Positions 35,801 through 43,532 of a stretch of DNA of 64,000 nt are shown piece after piece. The first letter of the stretch is position 1. Every line of letters starts with the position of its first letter. A program made the translations under genes and the position numbers. The DNA comes from VAZQ01 sp963712565 (GTDB lineage Bacteria > Pseudomonadota > Alphaproteobacteria > Rhizobiales > Xanthobacteraceae). The notes under the pieces are model-generated. The model had not been told where the DNA came from and did not search any database. It was given only the letters and a program-made list of their open reading frames with translations. The stretch covers positions 1 to 64,000 of the forward strand of contig CAVQIP010000034.1 of assembly GCA_963712565.1 (NCBI GenBank), given 5' to 3'.

Positions 35801-37161
35801 TCGATTCGGCCGAGGAAGTGCACGCGCTGCGTTTGGATGTCGATTTTGCATTTATCCCCCGTGCGGTAGAGGCGGCCGAACTGAGGGTGCGTGATGAACT
35901 TCTGGCCGGTTTGCTCCGGCAAGTTGCGGTACCCGCGCGCAACGTGCACCCCACCGATGCAGAGCTCTCCAACCTCCCCGTGGGGCAGTGGGCGGAGTTG
36001 GTCGACCTCGAGGATGACGTAGGTGACGTTGGGGAACGGTGAGCCGATGGTGATGGGCTCCCCCGGCCGCAAACTCTGGCGGCTCGTGTCGGTGCTCGCC
36101 TCTGTGGGGCCGTAGGTGTTGATGATCTGCCGTCTACCTCGGGTCCAGGGCTCCACGAGTGCGCTGGGGAAGGCTTCGCCCGCCGGCACGACGTAGCGGC
36201 ACAGTGGATAGGGCAGATCCACCTCTGGGGTCGGTGTGAGGGTGGTGAGCAGCACCGGCGGACAGAACAGCACCGTGACCTCAGCCTCGCGGAGGACGGG
36301 CACGAGGTCCGGACCGGACCGGAGCTGCTCCTTGGTCAGCATGACCACACCGCAGCCCGACACCCAGGCGCTGTACATCTCCGAGATGCTGCCGTCATAG
36401 CCCATCGACGAAGTGAGCGAGGTCGCGTCCATGCCCGGAAGGAGATCGAAGTAATCGGCGTAGCTCAGGGCCAGGTTCACGTAACCTGCGTGCGGGCATT
36501 CCACGCCCTTGGGCATCCCAGTGGTTCCGCTCGTGTAAAAGATGGTCGCAAGGCGCTGCGTGGGGTCGTCCAGCCAGGGCGGCGGTTCCCTTCGGGGCAT
36601 CCTCTCCGGCAACGTCATGACATCTAGCGTCGGCAAGTCGCGAAATTTGTCTTGCCCGCGCGTGACAATGACTACCGGCTGTGCGTCATTCAGCATGTGG
36701 GTGACGAGGGCTTCGGGCAGCGTGGTATCGAGAAAAAGCACGGTACCGCCGGCCTTAAGGATGCCGAGATGCGAGGCCACGATTTGCCAGTTGTCCTGCG
36801 ACATGGCCACGGCAACGACCTGATCGGGTCCCGTGAGATAGGGAGAAAGGGCCGCGGCCACGTTTTCCGCCCGTGCGTCGAGCTCAGCGAAGGTCAGGGA
36901 CTCTCCGGTATGCTGAATCTGCAAGGCCGTGAGATGCGGAAACTTCTCAGCGGAGCGGCTGAATACCTCTGTGAGCCACCGGATTCCCTTCTGATGCGGC
37001 ACGTTCAGGAATTGCCGGTCATCAAAGACGTCGGTCAAGCTGTATTGGGAGGTATCCGTCTGCCCGCGCGGTGCCTTCTCCGCCACCCAATGATACCGCC
37101 TCCAGGCCGCAAACGTCAGCACAGAGAAAACCGCGACGGTGGTTGCTACAAAAATGAGCAT
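32881..37161 (-). CDS. Pls/PosA-type non-ribosomal peptide synthetase (A-T-membrane LbH domains)
   Basis: 1426 aa. Order: one membrane helix (residues 2-19); an adenylation domain (65-560) with A3 IFYTSGTTGMPKG, A4 SSMGYDGSIS (Asp256 for the amino group), A5 NTYGPTEAS, A7 YRTGD, A8 GRIDAQLKVRGHRVE and A10 Lys in KTVSGKID; and a carrier domain with Ser631 in EAGGHSIV. The last 700 residues alternate membrane helices with hexapeptide-repeat-like segments (the 'NRPS terminal domain'). No ordinary condensation or thioesterase domain exists. This matches the architecture of epsilon-poly-lysine synthetase (about 1300 aa), which makes amino-acid homopolymers at the membrane. With sbnA/sbnB upstream, 2,3-diaminopropionate is the likeliest substrate. 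Confidence 0.9.
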   Translation of the reverse strand: MLIFVATTVAVFSVLTFAAWRRYHWVAEKAPRGQTDTSQYSLTDVFDDRQFLNVPHQKGIRWLTEVFSRSAEKFPHLTALQIQHTGESLTFAELDARAENVAAALSPYLTGPDQVVAVAMSQDNWQIVASHLGILKAGGTVLFLDTTLPEALVTHMLNDAQPVVIVTRGQDKFRDLPTLDVMTLPERMPRREPPPWLDDPTQRLATIFYTSGTTGMPKGVECPHAGYVNLALSYADYFDLLPGMDATSLTSSMGYDGSISEMYSAWVSGCGVVMLTKEQLRSGPDLVPVLREAEVTVLFCPPVLLTTLTPTPEVDLPYPLCRYVVPAGEAFPSALVEPWTRGRRQIINTYGPTEASTDTSRQSLRPGEPITIGSPFPNVTYVILEVDQLRPLPHGEVGELCIGGVHVARGYRNLPEQTGQKFITHPQFGRLYRTGDKCKIDIQTQRVHFLGRIDAQLKVRGHRVEAEAVEDILQTQFSEIEAAVLDYQNEALVAFVAAPSVCEGDISVVAPAPAEWAARVTATLAKQLPAPSVPTRIFLVEKFVMKTVSGKIDRKCLPNLSHLLRNAKPEAEDTRRDTPAGARDLGEGEVKPPDADAGMDPECEEVLAICRAVFETPLGLDDGFVEAGGHSIVIARLAQQLQAAGWAVPVRALLSDCNTARKVANRPRALQQASKVAAAPVRSCEDGAEHDQAAAEVLPVGYFTTLQVLFAILLYFPGLVAFLVALDFVDVGIFFTTASLWAFIIVGLFLYLLGLVTPFAGLLWVMTIKFFMGGDFYKNNVSPGVYPKWSRMHLRIWCIGRLENMVLLTLRALYRSAPLMAFVLRQLGASVGDNLQCAHDAHLSGPLDLISIDDNVAIQTGAYIQATSWSGQSLHVGPVHLASGCKIGMRAAIANNVTVGRGSWITPFTPILASVGSHEMWEGAPARLSGRCTELRRTARYCQYASPIWLLEALNIAMQIFISFWLIVVPTAAILWFASGLIPAADAELSGDYFRVTPLWEILWHVSLYAFITTGLILAVTALLECLFIRCTAASPGLYPSRGFRAALLMYRKYLMDRIQRQWTWTITGQYLRALAGMRFPRVGASECDLMFNLVPELASADSQVFWSNGCFTNMLDYGAEHIKLRQLDMPRNFFSGNNCVAEYGHFPSNFLVGVSTAASDIQFRRQMRSRLGEPITVAGNPAVKFASASFEAANKTQRLPDFPLFLTRIFLFDFCTIGILPITEGLIFTMLYICLLRAGVDPLATAAIALLFTEINLVLICVAIKKSLVGSEWGADDSAPFWSWRHFAYFFAQDCFFVWCRGALWFCAGTILSNSILRWMGCQIGDRTILVQPMQCSDWNAVTFGNDCVVDGVLQFHSFENMVLKVKRTRVQDGCTVCFGATVMGGAVIEPDTTVLPLSLVLKEMHLLTATTYEGSPVEPVSVTS

Positions 37162-37177
37162 GGCGAAAGCAGTGTGT

Positions 37178-38227
37178 TTAATCGAAGTATCGCTGGAGCG
37201 TTCCAGTTCGGCGGATGTCTAAGGTAACGCAATGGAACCCACCGCCCAACATTTTGGCGTGCCGCAATTTTAGCGGGATTACATCAAGACCCTGCTTCTC
37301 CAAAAGTTTTATGAGCGCCGTCTGATCTCGATCGACAACGACCAAATTCGGGCTGATGCTGAATGCATTCATATCGATCCAGTCACTGCCGATGCATTTG
37401 GACAGATAGTCGGCATCATATCTGTTCGTATTCTCCATCGGTGGACTGTAAATGACGTTCCACTGTTTCAGGATTTTGGGCAGGGTATCGTCATTGACAC
37501 GAGCCGGATTGCAGAGGAGCAAGCCGGGGCGCAAGGCCACAAGGGTCGAGTCGATATGGCTGCCGAAGTAAACATCCTTGAGGAAATGAACCCTAAATCT
37601 GTCGCCCAGAACTGTCTGTAACCAATGCCCTCCCAATTCGTTACCCGTGGCGCTGACCAGATAGATCAAATCCTGTCCGAGACGCAGGACGTTTGCTGCA
37701 TCGAAGGCTGGTTCATCATTCCGTGGCGTGGGCTTGTCCAGATCAACCTCGAAGAGCGAGTCCAAAAGCATGGGTTTGGGGGCGCCGTACCACTTTGCGC
37801 CGGACTTCATATAGTCCAGCAGCAGCTTGCGATAGCTGAACGTTTCCTGGGCGCGGCTGCGAATGACGTTGGGCGTTTCGATAATTTGGTCGCCGATGAC
37901 TAACATAATATCGCGGGGACAATAATTGTAATACCCCTCGGCTTCCCAATGGATCGTGGAAAATTTGGCCTCATGTGGCCATGTCTCCGGGCGTTTGACG
38001 GTGATTCCCAAATCTTCCAAGGTGTGAACAAATTCATTCAAATCCTCTTCCGCCTCTTCGATGATCCGTTGTGGAAAAGGACCCCGCGGAATTTCGGCCA
38101 ATGAACGGTCGGGAAATTCTGCCAGTCGGGTGCTTCGGTCTGGCGTGGGAAATCGCGCTTGCAGCGGATTGCCTACAATAACTTCTTCCAGTTGATCCCA
38201 CTCATTGCAACTCCATACAACTGACAT
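37178..38227 (-). CDS. Amidinotransferase (Arg:amine type, StrB1/AGAT family)
   Basis: 349 aa. It moves the amidino group from arginine to an amine through a Cys intermediate. Motifs: CNEWDQLEEVIVGN (N-terminal signature), CPRD (103-106), DEPAFDAANVLRLG, the catalytic HxD His224 in GSHIDSTLV, and nucleophile Cys333 in GGGFHCVTLDIRR. Strong GGAGG upstream. It sits 16 bp before the NRPS gene, so it probably converts a building block or the polymer side chains into guanidino groups (for example beta-guanidino-alanine from Dap). The acceptor is inferred only. Confidence 0.88.
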   Translation of the reverse strand: MSVVWSCNEWDQLEEVIVGNPLQARFPTPDRSTRLAEFPDRSLAEIPRGPFPQRIIEEAEEDLNEFVHTLEDLGITVKRPETWPHEAKFSTIHWEAEGYYNYCPRDIMLVIGDQIIETPNVIRSRAQETFSYRKLLLDYMKSGAKWYGAPKPMLLDSLFEVDLDKPTPRNDEPAFDAANVLRLGQDLIYLVSATGNELGGHWLQTVLGDRFRVHFLKDVYFGSHIDSTLVALRPGLLLCNPARVNDDTLPKILKQWNVIYSPPMENTNRYDADYLSKCIGSDWIDMNAFSISPNLVVVDRDQTALIKLLEKQGLDVIPLKLRHAKMLGGGFHCVTLDIRRTGTLQRYFD

Positions 38228-38282
38228 ATGTAACGTGCCTCCTCGCGGAGATCCGCCCTGTTCCTGCCGACCACTTTCGGCT

Positions 38283-38474
38283 TTAGGGCACCTCGAAAAA
38301 TTGGTCTCGATACCGATCGCGTCCTGCTCCGGAGTGAACGTCCATGAATTGGAACGAGAACGAAACGGAATCGTTTGACCGCAATTTTGCGGCGTCGGAG
38401 GAGTAGCGCCTATTTTTAGAAGTGCCCTTTAATGTTACCCAACCGCAACCACGAAAGCCCTTGCAATCACTCAT
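38283..38474 (-). CDS. Possible small ORF (63 aa) in the island
   Basis: It starts MSDCKGFRGCGWVTLKGTSK and overlaps the S41 peptidase stop by 8 bp. It has two early cysteines and a basic charge but no family, and its reading frame could be chance. It lies between the peptidase and amidinotransferase genes, where 240 bp would otherwise be empty. Confidence 0.25.
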   Translation of the reverse strand: MSDCKGFRGCGWVTLKGTSKNRRYSSDAAKLRSNDSVSFSFQFMDVHSGAGRDRYRDQFFEVP

Positions 38475-39492
38475 CTCTCATCCGCCGCTCCCGCGTTCTC
38501 TTGGACTTCAACACTTCAAGTGCGCGGGCAATCAACGGATCGACACCGTTTTCAATGTCGGCTTTCTTGTTAAGTAGCTCGATGTCGACTGGTACGCCCT
38601 TGCCTTCGTAGCACACCATGTCAGCCGAAAAGTACTTCTGGTACGACAAACAGTACTGCCAGCCATTGGGGAGTTTCTTCTCGAGCTGATATGAGAATAT
38701 GCCGTTGGTATGATCGCCTATGATCGTGACGTGAGGCAGCTGCTTTATCGCCAGCGCAAAGGCCTCTCCACCGCTGAAAACAGAATCGCAGGTCAAGAGC
38801 ACGATTGGCCCGGTGAATTGTACGTCACCTTGCGGTTCGAGGTACCAGGTCTTCATGGGTGTAAAGTCATCTTCGCCTGGGCCAATCTTCGTCTTCCGGC
38901 GAAAGGCAACTCGCCTGCGGTCGCAAAACCGATTGATGATCGTGATCGCAATACTATCCTCTCCGCCGGGGTTGTCACGCAGATCGATGATGAAGCCATC
39001 AAGGTCCTTGAAGTCACGGCCAATCTTGTCCAGAGCGGCAATCAATCTCCGTTTTTTAACGTCTTCCAGCTCGAGAATCCGAAGGTAACCAAATGCACGA
39101 GACCTGCAATAGTGAAGCATCCAGGCCTGGGTCTCTTTAGGGCGCCCGAAACCATTGGTGACAAGCGTCTTTTCGGTCGTTTCGAAGAGCTGCTTGATCT
39201 CTTGGTTCGTGAATTCCTGCTGGAATCTGGGCTTAGGCTCTGCGGTGAAGTATCGTTTCTTCCGATCCCCACTTGCTTTGGCCTCCAGCTCGACGTGCCC
39301 GTCATCCAACGGGTCGAGCATCTGGCAGAAGATATCGAAGAGTTCATCGTCACTGGTCTGCCTTGTGACTTTGGGTCTGTAGGTGTCATACTGCTTATCC
39401 CAGTCGACATTCCTCAGTTCGAAAAATGGGTACCTGTTGCGAAAGGTCTCCCAGAGCTCTTCGAAATTCTTTTCCGGATTGCGATCGATCAT
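38467..39492 (-). CDS. S41-family (C-terminal processing) peptidase
   Basis: 341 aa, without a signal peptide or PDZ domain. The core has DGFIIDLRDNPGGEDSIAIT (the DxRxNPGG strand), then GPIVLLTCDSVFSGGEAFAL with Ser in the SGGE loop as nucleophile and the lysine-region equivalent DHTNGIFSYQLE. N-terminal helices resemble the tricorn-like class. Cytoplasmic location is likely. In streptomycete poly-lysine clusters a peptidase that degrades the product is encoded nearby, so this enzyme might trim or detoxify the polymer; that link is inference. Confidence 0.82.
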   Translation of the reverse strand: MIDRNPEKNFEELWETFRNRYPFFELRNVDWDKQYDTYRPKVTRQTSDDELFDIFCQMLDPLDDGHVELEAKASGDRKKRYFTAEPKPRFQQEFTNQEIKQLFETTEKTLVTNGFGRPKETQAWMLHYCRSRAFGYLRILELEDVKKRRLIAALDKIGRDFKDLDGFIIDLRDNPGGEDSIAITIINRFCDRRRVAFRRKTKIGPGEDDFTPMKTWYLEPQGDVQFTGPIVLLTCDSVFSGGEAFALAIKQLPHVTIIGDHTNGIFSYQLEKKLPNGWQYCLSYQKYFSADMVCYEGKGVPVDIELLNKKADIENGVDPLIARALEVLKSKRTRERRMRDE

Positions 39493-39565
39493 GGCAGTGT
39501 CGATCTTAGCTCAGCTCCGCTGCGCGAAGAAGTGTCATCGATCATAACCGTATATGACCGGCCTT

Positions 39566-39822
39566 CATTGAGTGGTCCGGTCGGAATGGTAGTTGAGAGA
39601 GATTGCGTTGGCGCCAGCGTGGCTGGCGGAGCCGGTCGCCGTAGCGCAGCCGGCCACGCGGCTAGGGCTGGCACGAACACCTTCGGAGCTGGCGGTTTGT
39701 ATTCGAGCGATGTGTGCGGTCTGACCGTGTTGTAGTGGCGCCGCCAGCTCTCGATGATGATCTGGGCTTCCACGCAACGTGTAGAAGATCTCCCCGTTGA
39801 GCAGTTCGTCGCTTCGGACCAT
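39566..39822 (-). mobile_element. IS3-family transposase (OrfB) C-terminal remnant
   Basis: One frame reads SDELLNGEIFYTLR, then a shift near 39770 gives EAQIIIESWRRHYNTVRPHT and KPPAPKVFVPALAAWPA, the usual end of IS3 OrfB. Only about 80 residues remain and the catalytic part is absent. It splits the Dap genes from the peptidase gene, so it may once have moved part of the cluster. Confidence 0.75.
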
Positions 39823-39891
39823 CTTGCCCTAAGTGCTCCGCCCGTGAGCTCGACGTATCCCTATACGAAAAGCCCGACGACAGGATTGTTT

Positions 39892-40908
39892 TCACCAGCG
39901 GGCGGAATTGCTGAAGAAGTCAGGTAGCGCGATCGCCGCGTTGGAAGATATTGCTGCCTCGAGGACAAAGTTGCCTACTGCAAGATCGAGAACGCCGAGC
40001 CCAAATGGTGAGAATATGCGAGGCCTGTCACGATCCGGTTTGACCTTCTTCTTCAGAACATCCACCAAAGTACCCGAGACGAAGTCCCTGTTTCCGGTCG
40101 CCATTTCCGTCAGATGGAGCGACGTCCTTGCCTTCAGGCAATGATCCACGTCATCTACGATGTTTTGCGATGCGAGAATCACGTTCACGCAAATATCGCG
40201 GAGCGATAGATGCAGGACGGTCGGGGCGTGCGCTAACAGCTTCTCATCGGCAAGATAAGGGTCCAGCGTGGTCGTGGTGAAAAGCATCAGGGAAGCGTCG
40301 CAGATAGCGTCCTCAAGGCGGTCCTGAATATCTGCCCGCAGGTCGTGCCGGTCGCGAAGCCACTTACTGAAGTGCTCCGCCTCCTTGTGGTCCACGTCAT
40401 ACAGACTGATTTTTTGAAACCTCCAGTTTCGAAACAAGAGCCACTCGACGGTTGTACGGGCGATGATCCCGGTTCCGGTTACGCTGAGGGTCCCTTCGAA
40501 GGGATTGGGGGAAATGTGCTCTGCTGCCAACGCGGCAGAGGCGGCGGTGCGCGTGGCACTGATGAGCGATGCCTCGATGCAGGCCAGGGGATAGCCTGTC
40601 GCGCCGTCGTTTAAGATTAGGACTGCCGAGGCTCGGGCCAGGTTGCCCGCCCTGTTCTCCGGGAAGCTCGATATCCACTTGATGCCGCTTTTTTGAATCG
40701 CACCGCCGAGATGCGCCGGCAGCGCGATGATGCGGGCGCTGGGCTTATCTGGATATCGGAGGAAGTAGCTGTCTGGATTGACGGCATCTCCGGCGGAGTG
40801 AAGACGGTATGCCGCCTCCACGGCGTCGAAAACTTGTTTCCTGTTGTCGTCAATGACGCTCTTGACTGTCGAGCCGGGAACAACGTGGAACGTCGGAGCG
40901 GTTGCCAC
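39892..40908 (-). CDS. sbnB: 2,3-diaminopropionate biosynthesis protein SbnB (ornithine cyclodeaminase family)
   Basis: 338 aa from GTG 40908 (an ATG at 40983 would overlap sbnA by 53 bp and add an unlike N-terminus). The family is the mu-crystallin/ornithine cyclodeaminase fold with an NAD-binding motif VTGTGIIARTTVEWLL and conserved ARASAVLILNDGATGYPLAC. In siderophore pathways SbnB oxidatively splits the SbnA product ACEGA into L-2,3-diaminopropionate and 2-oxoglutarate. Adjacency to sbnA, 23 bp upstream, strongly supports this role here. Cytoplasmic. Confidence 0.88.
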   Translation of the reverse strand: MATAPTFHVVPGSTVKSVIDDNRKQVFDAVEAAYRLHSAGDAVNPDSYFLRYPDKPSARIIALPAHLGGAIQKSGIKWISSFPENRAGNLARASAVLILNDGATGYPLACIEASLISATRTAASAALAAEHISPNPFEGTLSVTGTGIIARTTVEWLLFRNWRFQKISLYDVDHKEAEHFSKWLRDRHDLRADIQDRLEDAICDASLMLFTTTTLDPYLADEKLLAHAPTVLHLSLRDICVNVILASQNIVDDVDHCLKARTSLHLTEMATGNRDFVSGTLVDVLKKKVKPDRDRPRIFSPFGLGVLDLAVGNFVLEAAISSNAAIALPDFFSNSARW

Positions 40909-40930
40909 GACCGAGCGCCTTTTCTGCGCC

Positions 40931-41917
40931 TTATTCGGCCGCGACGGGATAAGGCCGCACTGGCGTCTTGCCTTGAGACGCAATGACGTTCTCTACCCAG
41001 GCAGTATCATAAACCGTGTCCAAGTACTTGTCGCCGAGGTCCGCGGATATGGCGACGATGGTATCTCCGGGCGTGAACTCCGGAGCCAGCTGTTGCACGG
41101 CGGCCAGGACTGTTCCGGTACTTCCCCCGACAAGCAAGTGATAATCTCGAACGAAAGAAAGACAAGCTTCAACGGTTTTTTCTTCGCTGACTGCTACAAC
41201 TCTGTCCGGATTGGCGAGGTCGGCAAGCTTTGGTCGCACGCTAGTGCCGATGCCGGGGATGTGTCGTTTCCCGGGCGCGCCTCCGAATGTGACCGAGCCT
41301 ACCGGCTCGACGGCTACGACCTTGATTCTCGGGAATTCACGGCGAAGTCGCTCCGAGATGCCGGCGAGGGTGCCGGTAGTGCCGGCCCCCACGAAAACCC
41401 AATCGACTCTATCGAACTCGCGTGCGATCTCATTCGCCGTTTGCTCGGCATGAACATTCTTGTTGGCTATGCTGGCATATTGGTTGAGCCAGACCGCGTT
41501 CGGTTCTGATTGCAGGATCTGATCTATTTTCTTGAGTCTGCTTCCTAAGAATCCCCCAGCGGGGTCGCGCTCTTCAACGACTACGACCTGTGCCCCATAG
41601 AGCTCCATACCTCTTATATTGGCGCGATTAGCGTTTGGATCCGTCACGCAAATAAATCTGTAGCCTTTGATGGCACATACCAGGCTAAGCGCCATTCCAA
41701 GATTTCCTGATGACGATTCGACCAGTACGGTTTCGTTCGGCCTGGCAATACCTCGCTGTTCCAAGTCCTCGACCAGCCCTATCCCAGTCTTTATCTTGAT
41801 CGAGCCGGTTACATTGAACCCTTCCAGCTTCAGAAACACGTCGTGACTTCCGGCAAAAGCACGAAGACGATAAAACAAATCACGAAAAATCAAGTCTAAG
41901 GGCGACTCGATGATCAT
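40931..41917 (-). CDS. sbnA: 2,3-diaminopropionate biosynthesis protein SbnA (PLP-dependent)
   Basis: 328 aa. Fold type II PLP enzyme of the cysteine-synthase family: KLEGFNVTGSIKIKTG carries the probable Schiff-base Lys41, SSSGNLGMALS the phosphate-side loop, AGTTGTLAGISERL the second glycine loop, and VGGSTGTVLA the C-terminal site. SbnA joins O-phosphoserine (replacing the phosphate) with glutamate to give ACEGA. ATG 41917 overlaps the preceding small ORF stop (ATGA); a longer frame to 41956 is less likely. Confidence 0.88.
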   Translation of the reverse strand: MIIESPLDLIFRDLFYRLRAFAGSHDVFLKLEGFNVTGSIKIKTGIGLVEDLEQRGIARPNETVLVESSSGNLGMALSLVCAIKGYRFICVTDPNANRANIRGMELYGAQVVVVEERDPAGGFLGSRLKKIDQILQSEPNAVWLNQYASIANKNVHAEQTANEIAREFDRVDWVFVGAGTTGTLAGISERLRREFPRIKVVAVEPVGSVTFGGAPGKRHIPGIGTSVRPKLADLANPDRVVAVSEEKTVEACLSFVRDYHLLVGGSTGTVLAAVQQLAPEFTPGDTIVAISADLGDKYLDTVYDTAWVENVIASQGKTPVRPYPVAAE

Positions 41918-42207
41918 AACGCAACATCCTTGAGCAGACCGGTTTCCTCGGCCCACTTGGCTTGAGGGCTCCGCCCTATTCTCCGATGGCCCACCTGATT
42001 TCGCAACTCATTCCGCCTCCTGGCGATATCGAGCTCGCGCTCGCTAACGAGCTGATCGAATAGAGATGCTGTTTGCTGCGGTGCATGAATCCGCAAGTGG
42101 CGGATTTTGTTGTAGAAGTCTGCGATTTTAACAGTGAGGCGGCTGCCTCGATTTCTCGGGACAGTTCCCACCATCCGCTCTTTGGGGAGTGGTGACACGC
42201 GGCCCAC
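41914..42207 (-). CDS. Hypothetical protein (up to 97 aa), coupled to sbnA
   Basis: GTG 42207 or ATG 42174 could start it; its stop overlaps the sbnA ATG by 4 bp, suggesting coupling. Visible: ADFYNKIRHLRIHAPQQTAS, LFDQLVSERELDIARRR, a basic helical protein with no known domain. It could be a small regulator or carrier-like partner, or only a fortuitous frame. Confidence 0.4.
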   Translation of the reverse strand: MGRVSPLPKERMVGTVPRNRGSRLTVKIADFYNKIRHLRIHAPQQTASLFDQLVSERELDIARRRNELRNQVGHRRIGRSPQAKWAEETGLLKDVAL

Positions 42208-42416
42208 GTGCCGGATGGCGCGATCGATCGGAGCGTCTTTGTCGAGAGACCGATGAGTTCATGGCCGCTCCCGCCGCACAAGTTCCAACCACATTCCCGA
42301 CGGTATCGAGGCACTCCCGCGAACATCTCGATCCAGGACTGGCCGCCCTCCCTCCTGACTGATCCTCGCAAATTCGGTAGGGTCCGTCCCTGGGCTCGGA
42401 ATAGGGAGGAAGTCAA

Positions 42417-42776
42417 ATGCTGAAAATCTTGTCGATCTGCGCTACTTTATCATTCCTTCTCGTGTCGAGCGCGATGGCGCAATCGGATGGCGGTGCCTGC
42501 GCGGCGGATATCAAAAAAGTCTGCGCCAACATCGACCCTGGAAACCTCCGTATTGCCGCTTGCCTCAAGGAGCGTCTCACAGACCTTTCCGACGCGTGCA
42601 AGGCAAGGTTGGCCGAGGTCGCGGCGGCTGGAAAAACATGCCGCGCCGACGTAGAGAAGCAATGCGGTACCGAACGTCGGCGCATCAAGAAAGTGGCTTG
42701 CATCGGGGATACCCTCACCAATCTCGGCGACGATTGCAAGGCCGCAATAGCGGCCGTTGTCACTCGTAAGAAGTAA
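42417..42776 (+). CDS. Secreted Cys-rich protein with two GLG1-like repeats
   Basis: 119 aa. A signal peptide (KILSICATLSFLLVSSAMAQ) is followed by two repeats of about 42 residues, each with the pattern C-x5-C / C / C: CAADIKKVCANIDPGNLRIA, then CRADVEKQCGTERRRIKKVA. This spacing resembles the Cys-rich repeats of the Golgi protein GLG1, which also occur in Rhizobiales proteins. AGGGAGGAAGTCAA precedes the ATG. Periplasmic and disulfide-stabilised; role unknown. Confidence 0.75.
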   Translation: MLKILSICATLSFLLVSSAMAQSDGGACAADIKKVCANIDPGNLRIAACLKERLTDLSDACKARLAEVAAAGKTCRADVEKQCGTERRRIKKVACIGDTLTNLGDDCKAAIAAVVTRKK

Positions 42777-42921
42777 AAAGCAAGCGGGCAGCGGTCTGGA
42801 GCATCAAGGGGCATCGCGCTGGCATTCCTGCGGATGACAAAGCCTTGTGCAATGCTGTTAGTCTAATAGCAATCGGAAGGCCGCAGCCACGTAAGCCGCG
42901 GCCAAACCAAAGAGGTGTCCC

Positions 42922-43278
42922 ATGAATTTTGTAGAAGCGATCAGCTCGTGCTTCCGCAACTACGCCAACTTCTCAGGTCGAGCAGTTCGTTCGGAGTATT
43001 GGTACTGGTATCTTTTCGTAGCCATTGTTTTGATTGTGTTTGGTGCAATCGATAAATCGCTTTATCCGGGACCGCTAGAGATGGGCCCCTTTAGCTACGT
43101 CACGATGGCGGTGGTGTTGGCTTTGATTCTGCCCAGCCTGGCCGTCTCGGTCCGACGATTGCATGATATCGATCGCACAGGCTGGTGGGTCTTGATCGGG
43201 GTTACAGGCATCGGCACGCTTGTCCTGATCTACTGGGCATGCCTGCCGGGCACGTCGGGTTCTAACCGCTTTGGATAA
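42922..43278 (+). CDS. DUF805 inner-membrane protein
   Basis: 118 aa with three to four membrane helices. It has the DUF805 hallmarks: FVEAISSCFRNYANFSGRAV, SEYWYWYLF, the LPSLAVSVRRLHDIDRTGWW motif (RRLHDxxRSGWW), and TSGSNRFG at the end. ATG follows GAGGTGTCCC. Function of the family is unknown. Confidence 0.88.
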   Translation: MNFVEAISSCFRNYANFSGRAVRSEYWYWYLFVAIVLIVFGAIDKSLYPGPLEMGPFSYVTMAVVLALILPSLAVSVRRLHDIDRTGWWVLIGVTGIGTLVLIYWACLPGTSGSNRFG

Positions 43279-43532
43279 ATCGGGTCCCCTTTGCATGCTC
43301 GGCTCGCTGCGGTGCATGAGCCCGTTCCTGGCCACAAAGCGGACGTGCGGAGGCCTGCTCGTGCATGTTCGCTTTCCGGGGCAGAGCCGACATTAGCGCA
43401 ACAACCGCAATTTATGGGCACACGCGCTAGCGAGAAAAACGCGCTCAGTTGGATTGGCGAGGTCGAAAAATATTAAGGGCATAGCCTCCAAACCTATCGA
43501 ATTGGAGCAGCTTTTGCCTTTGGGCGAGTCCA

